This document shows positions 22,383-33,204 of a stretch of 64,000 nucleotides of DNA, piece by piece. The stretch covers positions 435,759,260 through 435,823,259 of the forward strand of contig NC_085140.1 of assembly GCF_024139115.2 (NCBI RefSeq). The letters run 5' to 3'. The notes beneath the pieces are model-generated. The model made no database searches, was not told the origin of the DNA, and worked only from the letters and a program-made list of their open reading frames with translations. Source of the stretch: Armigeres subalbatus (lineage: Eukaryota > Arthropoda > Insecta > Diptera > Culicidae). Made by a program: the position numbers and the translations under genes. Position 1 is the stretch's first letter. Each line of letters begins with the position of its first letter.

Positions 22383-22616
22383 GTAACTAAGATTCCTTAG
22401 ATTTGGAACTATGCAAAAACATACGAGCATGCTTGATTTCTATCTGTTAGATGCCCACGTGTTCCGTTACTAGCCGAAAAATGTGTAGCATGCCGTCGCT
22501 TGAATTTGTTTTCCTAGGATACAAGTTGCTAAGTTAGGTCAGTGCTCTTGAACAGTATGCAGTGTTCAGAATGTTTTGAACACGAACACGCGTTCTCGTG
22601 TTCAGATGCATCTCTG
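22383..22616. mobile_element. Right part of a hAT-like element, end CAGATGCATCTCTG
   Basis: 22383-22461 (GGTAACTAAGATTCCTTAG onward to CCCACGTGTTCC) matches 63917-64000 with only a few changes. This copy ends at about 22616 in GTTCAGATGCATCTCTG. The other copy starts near 63806 with the mirror CAGAGATGCATCCTGAACAG. Together they define inverted ends CAGAGATGCATC. The left end of this copy is missing and adjoins the GTGAGAAG cluster. Confidence 0.7.
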
Positions 22617-23384
22617 TCTCCAAGAGTGCCTCCTGTTACCTGTTACATAATATTCCACAGAACTGGTCCGAGGATCGATCCCTGTGGAACACCCGCAGAC
22701 ACTTCGATCGACTTTTGACCAGCATCCATGTCGTATATCAGCACCATATTCTGAAAATAACTTTTCTGTATCCTGCACAGGTAATCCGGAACTCTCAATC
22801 GGCGCAGGGAGTAAGTAATAACTGCCCAGCCAGCATTGGTAAAACGCATTTTTTACATCAAGTGTAATCAATGCGCAGTACCTAATACCTCGCCTGTTCA
22901 AACCGCTCTCTATCTTGGCCGTATCCGTTACCGATCGAATTGCTTCGATGGTAGAACGGCCCTTACGGAAACCATACTGGTTGCTGGATAGGCCACCAGC
23001 ACACTCTGTATAAGCCGACAATCTATTCAGGATGACCCTCTCTAGCAGCTTTCCAGCTGTGTCGAGTAGGCAAATTGGTCTGTATGCCGAAGGGTCCCCC
23101 GGCTGCTTGCCGGGCTTCGGTAGTAGCACCAATTTCTGCCGTTTCCATCGATCTGGGAAGTTTCCTTCGTCCATGCATCTCTGGAGGCAGCTCCTGAACA
23201 TATCTGGATCAGCAAGAATAGCGTGTCTAAGGACCAGGTTTGGAATATTATCCGGGCCTGGTGCCTTATTGAGCTTAAGTTTCCTTGCAGCTACGATAAG
23301 CTCCTCGTTAGTCACTAGCGGTATCACGTCGACTGACTCGTACGGGGTAGCGGGCCAGTTCGATGATTCATGCCTCGGAAACAA
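22617..23384 (-). pseudogene. R1-like reverse transcriptase fragment
   Basis: The N-terminal part of the domain is clear: K-A-P-G-P-D-N-I-P, K-L-V-L-L-P-K-P-G-K, Y-R-P-I-C-L-L-D-T-A-G-K, Y-G-F-R-K-G-R-S-T-I-E-A-I and L-D-V-K-N-A-F. A frameshift after N-A-F (about 22850) moves the reading to another frame. That frame continues to S-A-G-V-P-Q-G-S-I-L-G-P-V-L-W-N-I-M and then a TAA stop. The following catalytic A-D-D box and the rest of the protein are absent. Upstream frames (23516-23845) hold the linker between endonuclease and RT. Confidence 0.85.
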
Positions 23385-23846
23385 CCCTTCGACTGTTTGG
23401 CCAACATCTCCGGAGATTTCTCAGGTGGCGTGCTGTTAGTCCTAGCCATCACCATCCTGTATGCATCTTCCCATGGATTGTCGTTTGCCATCCTGCACAG
23501 CCGCTTAAAGCAGGCTCACTCACTACAATTGATCCCGTAGTTCAAAGCTCTGCTCGCTGGAACACCTCGTCTGGAACACCCGGCGTCTCTCGACCTTTTC
23601 AGCGTCTGTTCTGGCGCGTCGCTGCATTTTTGCTTCTTTGCTCGAAAACAGGTTCTACGAAAGTCTACCATTGTGTCAGTCCACCAGTACGCAGGTTGCC
23701 GATTTCCGGGCGGTTTGGTCCTCCTAGGCATCGTCACATCGCTTACACGAGTTAGTACATCGATTAACTCATCGCCACTTAATCCCGTTGTTCTCCTCTC
23801 CCATCGTGGTGATTCCTCCCAGAGTTGAACTGCGAGGTGCGTCATC

Positions 23847-24475
23847 CTAGATCGGTTTGCCGATCCGCCATGTGGTTGCGACGGGGGTATACTGGATCAT
23901 AAAACGAATTTCCTGATGATCGCTGGAGGTATGCCCCTCATGAACCTCCCATTGTGCTTCCACCGTCCATCCCGCGCTGCAGAAGGTCACATCGATGCAT
24001 GAATCACCGCTCGGTCCCCTGAACGTTGGCACTTGCCCTTCGTTCAGCAGGACTACGTTCATTACCGCTAGCGACTCTAGCAGGGTATGACCTCCAGCGT
24101 TTGTGGACCGGGATCTCCAGTCCACTGCCCACGCATTGAAGTCGCCTGCTATAACTAATGGTTTTGAGCCAGTTAGTTTCGCTGCAAGAATGTCCACTAC
24201 CCTAGTAATCTGCGCTATACTCCACCTGGGAGGACAGTAGCAGCTACAAAAGTAAACATCTTTTATCTTTTGCTATGACGAAACCCTCATCATCAGGTGA
24301 TGATAATATCTCCTGGATGGGGTATCGCCCGCAAGTCCAGATGGCCACCATCTGAGACTTATCCGCAATCCAACTGTCGCTTCCAGCAGGGATGCGGCAT
24401 GGATCAGACAGCAAGGCTACATCAGCTTTACACTCGGTAACCGACTGTTGTAGCAGCAGTTGAGCCACCTCGCAG
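23847..24475 (-). pseudogene. R1-like APE endonuclease, broken
   Basis: The N-terminal piece (24244-24468) has A-Q-L-L-L-Q-Q-S-V and D-V-A-L-L-S-D-P-C-R-I-P. The second piece (23847-24197) has V-I-A-G-D-F-N-A-W, the D-F-N metal and catalytic motif, then C-I-D-V-T-F-C and S-S-D-H at the C-terminal active site. A break at about 24197-24244 separates the pieces. APE endonucleases nick target DNA at the start of retrotransposition. Confidence 0.85.
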
Positions 24476-24479
24476 TGGT

Positions 24480-25600
24480 TCAGGTTTAGCTGTGTTACCT
24501 GCGTGTCTGGATCCTTCTAGAGGCCGAACAGGCCTGGACACCGGTAAGGTGTTTGTTATCTGTACCCGGGGGACAGATCAGACATCTTAGTGCAGCCTGA
24601 CAGGTGCGAGCTTGGTTGCCTTCAGCTCCACACCTACGGCCTAGCTTACTGCGATCAGGTCCTTTACAGTTATATGACTTATGACCGTTGCCAAGACACC
24701 TGAAGCAGGTCTGAAGCGGTTAGCCTATACCGACCAACCCACTTTCAGTTTAGCCCTATCCATTACCTTTTTGGCCTCAGCCTGAGGTACTTGAAATGAG
24801 GCATCCTGCATTCCCGCGTAGCTTTTACGTAACCGAACCGCAGATTCTTGGATCTCGACATTGCACTGATCTCTCAGTGCGTCGACCAGGTCTCTGGCCT
24901 TGGTTACTTCATCCAGGCCCTTGCACTGGATGTTCGAAACTCGGCATTAGGCTCTTACTTGAACCCCATCACCCAGGAACTCCTCCGTCAACTTTTTGTA
25001 CTCAGAACTTTTCTGAGCAGTATCTCGCTTTCTTTACGCTCACGCCTTCTCGCCTTCTTGGGGTTCACGACCTCCTCCAGGGTAGTTCTTCCTCCCGGCG
25101 AGCTTCAGTGGTCCTCGATGGTAGAGGCACTGGTTTCACCGGGTTGGGAGGGCCGTCCTTCCGCTCGACCTTCTTCCGTCTCTCCCGCTTAGGAGCTGTG
25201 GACTTCTCCACAGCTGTTTTCAGGTTCGCCTCCTGCGTAACCTTACTCAGCACGTCTGAAACATCCGTGATTACCTCCATCGTCTGGCCACCGCGTTCCT
25301 CGTGGTTCGCCATCACCGATTTGATGACGCGGGTCAGGGTGGGGCCGTCCATCTTTACTTCAACCGGCACCTCCTCGGACCTTCCACGGTTTTCTCCATC
25401 GCGTTCCCCCGGCGATCTTTGGGGAGACCTTTCAAGGCCGCTGCGTCTGGCGAAAGGGTTCTCCTTACCACCATTCACCTCTCCTACATCCCTCGTAGTT
25501 TTAGTTGATTTCGCTGTATTCATCGCTAGTGGGTCCCCCTTACGGCTGCTGTCGAATCCTGCTGGTGTAGTCGCCTTCGCGATCCCATAGTTATCTATAC
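24480..25600 (-). pseudogene. R1-like ORF1 (gag-like), degraded
   Basis: The N-terminal part (minus-strand frame 25523 to 25065) is charged and Lys/Arg/Glu-rich with no obvious domain. Further on (about 24480-24720) lies a zinc knuckle C-F-R-C-L-G-N-G-H-K-S-Y-N-C with intact CX2CX4HX4C spacing. A second knuckle around C-G-A-E-G-N-Q-A-R-T-C has lost its first Cys and its His, and a third near C-L-I-C-P-P-G follows. Such proteins bind the element's RNA. Frames between are interrupted. Confidence 0.75.
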
Positions 25601-25975
25601 ATACCTTGCGGCATGCAGGGAGGCCATGCGAGGGTTGACACTTTCGTGTTCAGAGCCAGATCAGCGCTAGTCAGAAAAAAAACATCTGAGCCTACTCCCA
25701 CTCAACTGCCAGCTGAGCGGCAAGATTGTACCGCGTGCTACAAGGCCCGTCACGGTTTTAGGGGACGGAAGACAGCCTGACCATTAGCCCATTCGCCGTT
25801 ACAGGTCGGTGCCACCCGGCCTTACTAAGAGAATAGAATAACCAGACTACCAGCCCTCGCATTCACAATATTTCAATATCCAGAGACAAAGTCCAATAAC
25901 ATACAACCAGTATACCATAACCAGGATCTTACTGGGATCAACCTTATAACTGCCGCAGTTATAACAGATCATGTA
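25601..25975 (-). other. Probable 5' UTR of the R1-like LINE
   Basis: GC-rich sequence upstream of ORF1 on the minus strand, without an open frame. The border with unrelated AT-rich DNA near 25975 is approximate. Confidence 0.5.
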
Positions 25976-28299
25976 CGCTGCATAATGTTTTCGTACATAA
26001 ACTTGGGGGTTGGAATCCGGTGAAGAATTTTCTCCTATATTGGTGTGAGACTACCTTTATTTATGTTTCCAAAATGCATTTTTAATTTTTTTACATTTAT
26101 AATATTGACCTACCCAAACACGTGTCACATCTAGATTTGGTTCAACAACAGTGTTAATTCATTTCCAAATATTCGTTATAGAGTACCTTTTGCATAGTTT
26201 TCTTTTCATTATTTTGTCGAGATCAAACATGTAACAAAATGATAATTGTTATGCTAGAGATTCCTTCGATACTTTTTCAAATTCGAGAAGACTGTCCGAA
26301 GTTACTGATGACATCTGTATTTCAACAAATGGGCCCCTATTCGAACATGTGCCATGCCAAGAACATCTATAATGATATTTGATATTTTGAAATACTTCTT
26401 TTAACTTTCCATTTATCGAAACTAACTACATATTACCTACTGTTCATTTATCACTTCCTATATCTCACTTCTAATTCAATATGTACTACAAACTTTTATC
26501 TAAACTTCATTTGTAAGTTCTTAAAATTAAACTCATGCTTAAAATTTAATCTATCTGAGACGCGACGCGTACCAAACTGTCAGCTCAACTCGCATTCACA
26601 GCATTTTCCGTTCATCCAATGCAACCCTCGGATCGCAAATCCAACAACGAAAAACACACTCCCTTGACGGCGACGAAGATTACGAAGGTGCATAACTCAA
26701 AGGCGCTAATTAAATTAATTGAATTTTATTAGAGCACTTTAATGGTGCTACTGCTGACCAAGTCGCTCGCTGGTATCGCCGCCTCATAGCAATTGCAACC
26801 GCTTCAGGTGCAACCAAGCAATGATCATCATCATTACAGCCATCATCATCAACTTAATGCATGTAGCCTACTCCCTACTGTGGCATCGAGACAAGAGATT
26901 GGCTCCATCAGCCGTATCATAGGTCTGATTATCAACTCATTTCTGACGGGCATAAATTGATTTCATGATGCGATGCACTCGGCTGAGTTTCGGAAGTGGA
27001 CCACGTTTTGTTGGCATTTACAATTCCGATTTCGGTTCTGACCTTATTCTTCTGGCTTTGGAAGAATGCTTTTGCTGAACACAACCAAATCATTGATGGC
27101 GCCTCTTGCCGGTTTGCAAGCTCGCCTTATCCGCCTAACAACAATGGAAAGGCATGAGTTCAATTCTTCGTGATTGACCTTTTCAAACCAACAGCCCTCG
27201 CTTGTTGCCGGTTCAAGACGTGGCGCCCCTCTATCCACAAGTACTCACAATGTGGAGCAGCACCTCTTGCGCTATAGGGTCTTGATGAGTGAGGAGTGGA
27301 ATGAAAAGTTCACTGATACAATTAGGAGCGTTAGGTCTAAAAACCCAACCGGATCAATATTGGTTTACAGCGTAAGAAATTCGAAAGGGAAATCTCCTAG
27401 TCCTAGAAATTGAGGTTAGATTTTATCCCGAAAAAAATGAGCCAAGCAAATCGAGTCAGGGTCTCGATTCGCTCTCGTTTGGTTCGCACAGTATGTTATT
27501 CGCAAGGAGGTATGCCATTACCATGTGCTCTCGTTTTCGGATCGCGTGCGCGCGCCACAACAATTGCGATGGGATGGAGTTGGAGTAACAACAAGGGCAA
27601 ATCGTTAAAAAGTAGGCAATTGGATGCTGCTCTACTCCGCTGGCGCTGCCGGGTTCAAAGTTGATGACTTGACAATAAAGTTCGCCCCGCGCCGACGAGA
27701 TCCGGAGATTTCGGAAGGGGCGCGCTGAACCGTGAAGCGAAAGTACCATCCTCTTCGTTGTAGCTATTTGTTGTCGTCCTCGGCTTCGTCTCTATCTCAA
27801 CTTGGGCTGCTGCTTATGATGGGTGGTTCGTGAGATTTATTAATAACGAATTAAAGAACGAATAACATTGAGGGCAAGATGAATATGAAATGGGGCCAGA
27901 TAGGGGAGAAAGGCAATGCTCATTGCTGATGTTCAAGAAATGTGAATAATAAATCACTTTGCAACATCGTTGCTATTTCGCAACAACTAAGTGTAAAACA
28001 AACAAATTTGCTTTGTTTATTCGTAGGGAAATCTATTCTAAATAGTCTGACTGGATTTAGTAACTGAGCGAAAACGATCCCTAAAGCAAAATGCTTCTCA
28101 TCGCGCAATCTGCACTGCTTGCAAATCACTTTTGCTCAGGCGACAACTGATCGCATTCCATCGTTGAAAACGAAACTTCGCCGCTCGACGGACTTCTTTC
28201 TCGCCATCATCGCCATGGAAATTGTGCATCGTGAATATCTAGGAAACAGCCCGATCTTCATCATATGTGTTCGTTAGTGCAAAACTAAAGCATTTTACG
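25976..28299. other. Mostly unique, presumably intronic or intergenic
   Basis: No repeats with visible boundaries. 26690-26750 contains GCTAATTAAATTAATTG, a dense homeodomain-type (TAATTA) sequence, and small ATC runs at 26823-26855. Frames such as 27174-27413, 27410-27664 and 27456-27749 have no recognisable product. Confidence 0.45.
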
Positions 28300-28769
28300 G
28301 TGTACGTGCAATTGCATTTCCATAGATCGATCGTGACATTTGACAGTGATCTTCGAAGAAGAAAGTGATATCACTGTCATCGGCGTCGTCGTCGGCGCCG
28401 CAGTCCGATCCGGTTCGATTCGTTCCGACGAAAGTGAAAACAGTCATTTATTAGGAAACAGCATTCAGATCATTTGGATCGGTTCGAGTGCGGATGGTTC
28501 GTGATCTATTGTATTTTTTGCCGATTTGAATCCAGAGCGAACGGATCCGAAGCAAGCACTAACGATCGATTGTTTTGTTTCGTTTTGCTGTCGCTGTCAG
28601 CCTGAAGTTAAATCGCTGCGGTTGATGGGAAAATCGTCATTGAATTCAAGAGAAAAATGCAGTTGGCTTGCAGTTGGGAATGACTTCATTTTTTCTCTGA
28701 GGTAGCACAAATTTGCATCCGTTCCGATTCAGCCAGGAACATTATTTCCAAATACATCGTTAGGCAAAC
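28300..28769 (+). promoter_or_regulatory. Candidate 5' UTR or promoter-proximal region of a host gene
   Basis: Unlike its surroundings this stretch is free of repeats and carries many CG dinucleotides (for example CGGCGTCGTCGTCGGCGCCG near 28381). It leads into an ATG at 28770 with a good insect start context (CAAACATGG). No TATA box stands out and no exact initiator/DPE pair was found, so the start of transcription is not located. Inference from composition and context only. Confidence 0.35.
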
Positions 28770-28874
28770 ATGGTGGGAATGGCCGCGTATGGTCCATCGT
28801 TTGAGCAGCTGTTTAACAATGATGCGCCATATGGCGCCCAACACGGATGGAATAATGCCATCGTGCTGTCAAAG
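28770..28874 (+). CDS. Possible first coding exon of a host gene
   Basis: From the ATG at 28770, 35 codons are open: M-V-G-M-A-A-Y-G-P-S-F-E-Q-L-F and onward to V-L-S-K. Codon choice looks protein-like, with many G/C third positions, unlike nearby frames. The frame runs on to 28958, but AAAG followed by GTGTAT at 28875 could be a (weak) splice donor, which would end the exon in phase 0. I do not recognise the protein. If real, it would be on the same strand as the exon at 59546-59751. That exon begins in a different phase, so at least one more exon would lie between them. Confidence 0.35.
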
Positions 28875-30857
28875 GTGTATGAATTTCATCACCCACTCGG
28901 ATCAGCCGGGTTCAACTGGCTTCTTCTTGACTCATCTCGTGCGTACGGCATGTCTTGACGAGAGACACCACGCGGTTTGATTGACTGATCCGGCAAAAAT
29001 CCTCTCGAACATGACGTACTCCACTTTTGGTTCAAGCAGCGTTGCATAACCCTCAAGTGAGTCTCTTCATTCCACCCAGCCGGAGCGCCATCGTCGAAGG
29101 TGATCACCCCTTGTCAGCTTTTAGGCATTGCGCTTTCATCATCGTCGTGTCTACCGAGCGAACTACATCTACGTAGGTATGAGATAAGTGCCAAGACCGA
29201 GATCGAAATAAAGGGATCAAGCAGATGGTTCTTTGCCATTGGCGTTTGTGTGGGGAAAGAAGCACCGCTAATTAGTTCAGTTGACCCGCACTTCGATTCA
29301 AGGCACGTAATGGCACTTGAAGCCAGCTGGCGATGGTTTCTAGAGCCCGAGAGGCTCCGTACATCTCGCATGAGGGGGAGCCACCACGCGCCACTGTCCA
29401 GCATACGCATCTGACCTGACAGAAGATCGCGAGTTTTATGGGCTCCCATTAGGGCTGTTGGTACGAAACTAGGTCAGACCACACGGCGACATTTTTTCAA
29501 CTTTACGGCCACTAAAAGCTCACACCGAATGTGCTGATTGTCCCCTCACAGCGAATTCTTCTCTCGAATCACCCGCACTGTGTGAATTAGATGACAAAAA
29601 AAAGCATCAATGCGATGAAACGCTCCAGCTTCAGCTTAAATATATCTTAATGGTTATGCTTATGGGCTTTCGTGGGCCCACGACTTTGCGCTCTTATACG
29701 AGCGACTGCATTTCCCGAAGAAACGGAACCGAAAGAAAGCACTATTTGGAACGATTATGATGATGATGATGATGATGATCACCATCAGCAGTGCAAATGG
29801 CCCACCATGATCCGTCGACTGCTGGCGACACGGCGCGATCCGAAAAGTCTAAACACTCTGACGGAAAATCACGGCCCAGGCGACCACCAAGTCACACCGA
29901 TCGATGGTTTAGGTATCGGTATCGGTAATTATTTTTTATGGATAGGTCAGTTACAGTTCCGTGGGAAAGATGGAAAATTGAGTCGAAAATGGCTTACCAT
30001 CGCAGTTGCTGGTTGCGGTGCGGAATTCTGCTTGAGGGAAATCTTTTTTTTTACCGGCACAGGTCACCATCATCATCATTGTCGTCGTCTTGGACGTCTC
30101 TCTAGCAGTAATTTTGCGATAATTATCGATGTGGAAATTTTTCCCTGAGCTGGCTGCAGAGCTAAAGTATTGCCTGAAAATCGCACATAGCTAAAAGGCA
30201 TAGCATGGGAAATTTGAGTAAATGTGAATGTTTACGTTTCTATCTGCTAATATTGTAACAGTGCATGTGGTGCACTCTTTTAAATTAGGCCGATACAAAT
30301 ATTTAAAAACAATTATTTCTCCCCCTCCTCGGATTTTTTTGCCCAAAAAAAAAATATTTTAAGGGGGCAACAAAAAAAAATTGGGCAATTTTGAGGATTT
30401 TTAAAATCTTCTTTAACAAACCCGAGGAGTTTTATTGTTTTTTTTTCATTTTAATATTTATTTTTTATTGTCCCCCCTTGACCTTTCGAAGACCAGTAGG
30501 ACATAATTTAAATTAAATATTTGTTACGTTACGTTATTCAATAATATTCGACATTCTGAATATTCACGTTAGAAAGAAATATAATTACTTTATTTTACTT
30601 ATGTTTAAAATGTTTTGCAGGTTTCACCAATTGCTCGAAACAATATCTTTTTGGCTTATATCATATAACCTGACCTTAAATCAGTTGATCCATAGGATGG
30701 CCATGTCTAATTTGGTGTGTGTGTTCTTGATGATTTGTATATCAAGTTGAGTTCAGTGGAATACCCATAGCAAGATCAGCTGCACCAATTGCAGTGTATG
30801 CAGCGAGGAGTTGCGCCGCATTGTTCAGCGTTGTGTTGCGCTCATTGTTCATTAGGG
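28875..30857. other. Mostly unique, presumably intron
   Basis: A GAT microsatellite sits at about 29756-29779; the 158-codon frame 29672-30148 passes through it (Asp run) and is not supported. Around 30330-30435 there is a T/A-rich hairpin with CCTCGGATTTTTTTGCCCAA and its imperfect mirror, including TTGGGCA and CCGAGGA. Nothing else was recognised. Confidence 0.5.
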
Positions 30858-31135
30858 AAGGGACCATTTTGCCGAAAGCCATTTGGCCGAATATACTTTT
30901 TGGCCAGCAAATCATTAAGCCGAAGCCCATCCGGCAGTCGACGACCAAGTTGAGTCAAGTACGAAACACTGAACTTACTGGCCTTACTGCTTCGGTCGAA
31001 AAACGTATCTGTCAAAGGTACAATAAAGTGGTGGAATTAAATGGAATTGTACAAACTCGTTTTATGACAAGCAAAAAAGTCGTTTGGCCGTAAAAGATAA
31101 TTCGACAGAAAGCGTCTTTTGGCCGAGCAATAGTG
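30858..31135. repeat. GGCCGAA-type spaced repeats
   Basis: GCCGAAAGCCATTTGGCCGA near 30873 and GTCGTTTGGCCGTAAAAG near 31079, with CTTTTGGCCGAGCAATAG near 31114, enclose about 130 bases of other sequence. It is directly followed by the GTGAGAAG cluster, as in the 19420-19890 region. Confidence 0.7.
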
Positions 31136-31600
31136 AAGAAGTAAGAAGTTAGAAATAAAAGAGAGGAGTGAGACGTCTATTTTCTCACGTCTCACTCCTC
31201 ATGTTTCGCTTTTTACTTCTCACTTTGAAAAGTAAGAAATGAGAAGTGAGAATTGAATACGACGACGACGACTCAGTTCTAACTTCTCATTCCATAGTTC
31301 TCACTGTAAAAAGTAAAAAGCGAGAAGTTAAAAATTAGGAGTGATAAGTGAAATGTGGCACACTTCTCACATCTCATTTCTGCCTTTCTACTTGTTACTT
31401 GTAATTTCTCACATTTCATTCTAAATTTTCACTTTCACAAATAATAAATTAGAAGTGTGAAGTAACAAGTAAGAAATGAGAAGTGGATAATTCTCCATCA
31501 CGTTGCACGCTGAGAAGTGAGAAGTAAGAAGTGAAGGATAACATGTGAGAAATGAAAGGTGAAACATCCCACATTACTTTTTATCTATCACTTCGCATAA
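31136..31600. repeat. GTGAGAAG palindrome-rich cluster, copy 3 (longest)
   Basis: About 460 bases of alternating AGAAGTGAGAAG-like and CTTCTCACTTC-like words. They can pair in many registers, for example CTCACGTCTCACTCCTCATG with neighbouring AGTGAGA sequence. A GAC triplet run lies at 31259-31272. Confidence 0.85.
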
Positions 31601-31774
31601 TTCACACTTTTTAAATTAGCTAACCTCAATTTTCCATACTTCGTTTACGAGAAAAAACCCAACCCCAACCACGTAAGTACTTGTTTTTCAACCTACGGAA
31701 ACTACCATGCCAAGACACACCTGCCATAACCGATAAACAAATTAATCGTCAAAGATAATCACGATTGTGAAATT

Positions 31775-32130
31775 CGTTTCAAATTAGGAATTTGGGAATC
31801 TAGGAATTTATAAATTTGGGAATTCAGCAATTTCGGAATTTAGGAATTCAGAAGTTCAGGCATTTAGGGGCTTTGTCATTTAGGAATTTGAGAATCCCTG
31901 AATTTAATAGCTTAAGAATTGAGGATCATGGAGATTTAAGAATTTGGGAATCCAGGAATTCAGGAACTTGGGATTATACGATTTTAGAAATTTGGGAATT
32001 TAGCAATTTATGAAATAAGGGATTCAGGAATTTATGAACTTAGGGATTTAGGAATTTAGGTATATAGGAATTCATGAATTTAGAAATTTAAGAATTCATG
32101 AATTTCGGAATTTACGAACATAGCAAATTA
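31775..32130. repeat. Degenerate GGAATTTA-type short tandem repeat
   Basis: Repeated GGAATTTAGGAATTCAG and TTTGGGAAT units of about 8-9 bases, highly diverged. A 65-codon frame at 31816-32013 exists only because of the repeat. Confidence 0.8.
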
Positions 32131-32660
32131 CTTCTTCAGTTCCTTCAAGCAAATCTACTGAAGTTCAGTCAGAAAATCCAGCAATTTTTCCAAAAATTGC
32201 TTCTGGAGTCAATCAAGGAATTCCCCCTTAAGAGCCCATAGCAATTCTTCCAGGAGTTCTCACACAATTCCACCCTGAAGTTCTTCCAGAAATGTGTCAT
32301 GAAATTTCTCCAGAATTCCTTCTCGAATTCCACCAGAAATTCCTCCTGGAGTTGCTACAATATCTCCACTCAGAGGTTTTTGAGAGTTCCTTCAGAAAAT
32401 CTTCCATGAACTCCTGCAGTGATTCCATCTTTGGTTCCATCAGATTTTTTTTCTCGAGACCTTTTAGGAATGTCTCCTGAAGCTCTTCTGGGAATCCACC
32501 CTGAAGCTCCACAAGCACATCCTTTTTGAATTCCTTCTGGAGTTGAACCTGGATTTTTTCTTATAGTTGCTGCAGTTACTTCACGAATTTATCTGAAGTT
32601 CCTCCACTTATTTCTTTAGGAGTTCCTCTTCGTGCTCCTACAGGAATTCCTCCTGGAATT
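32131..32660. repeat. Diverged flank of the 23-bp minisatellite family
   Basis: Irregular GAATTCCTCCTGGAGTT and TTCCTTCTGGAGTTG units resemble the main array at 33205-36958 but are too diverged to give a fixed period. Probably the older edge of the same array. Confidence 0.65.
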
Positions 32661-33040
32661 GTGCGCTGGCCTGTCTAGAAATGGTAGGCGGCAGAGTTTG
32701 ATGTGATTTTGCTTGACGGCGGCATTTTCTTCTTTTCTAATTCTTCGAAATTTCCACAGCAAATTCTTTGGCAAAAATTTACGCTGGTTGTGTTTTTCAG
32801 TTATGTACCTTTTTCTAACAGATTCTATTACAACTTGTGTCCAATTAGTAATTAAAAAAAAAAATAGAAAATTATAATAAATCAAAATAATGAAACATAT
32901 CTGTTATAAAATTGATACAATATTTACTCAAAACAAATGGCAGTTACAAAATTATATCAACAGTTGTTATTTATATCTGAAGTTGTTATGAGTTTGATAT
33001 AATTTTGTTTTGTCGTCCTAGTCGGGTTTCACTTAAGAAA
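32661..33040. other. Non-repetitive interruption of the minisatellite region
   Basis: About 380 AT-rich bases without the GAATTC motif. The ends are unclear and no TSD was found. It may be an inserted element or unrelated sequence. Confidence 0.5.
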
Positions 33041-33204
33041 TTCCTCGGTTTTTGTTAAGGAAATTCTTCGGAATTCTCGCGGAGAAATATTCTTCGGAAT
33101 TTCTTCCATGGAATGTAGAAACTAGAAAAGTTATTTCTGGAGAAGCTTCTGGAGGACTTCCTGGATGAAATCCTGGAGGAACTCCAGGGGTAATTTCTGG
33201 AGAT
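33041..33204. repeat. Degenerate GAATTTCTTCC-type repeats leading into the array
   Basis: TTCTTCGGAATTCTCGCGG, TTCTTCGGAATTTCTTCC and similar units, like those at 7545-7680 and 50276-50640, adjoin the regular 23-bp array. Confidence 0.6.

Larger units (their letters stand above)
22617..25975 (-). mobile_element. Decayed R1-like LINE, 3'-truncated, minus strand
   Basis: In minus-strand order it has a 5' UTR (about 25975-25600), a gag-like first ORF with one good zinc knuckle, an APE-type endonuclease, and a reverse transcriptase cut off before the catalytic aspartates. Several frameshifts and stops make it non-functional. The truncation lies directly at the CAGATGCATCTCTG end of the neighbouring hAT-like element. 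The ORF1/endonuclease/RT order and the motif style (S-D-P-C-R-I-P, W-W-T-D) fit the R1 clade as I remember it. Confidence 0.8.

Noticed and set aside
29672..30148. 158-codon frame with Asp and His runs
   Set aside because: It passes through a GAT microsatellite and a CATCATCAT run; the rest is not protein-like.
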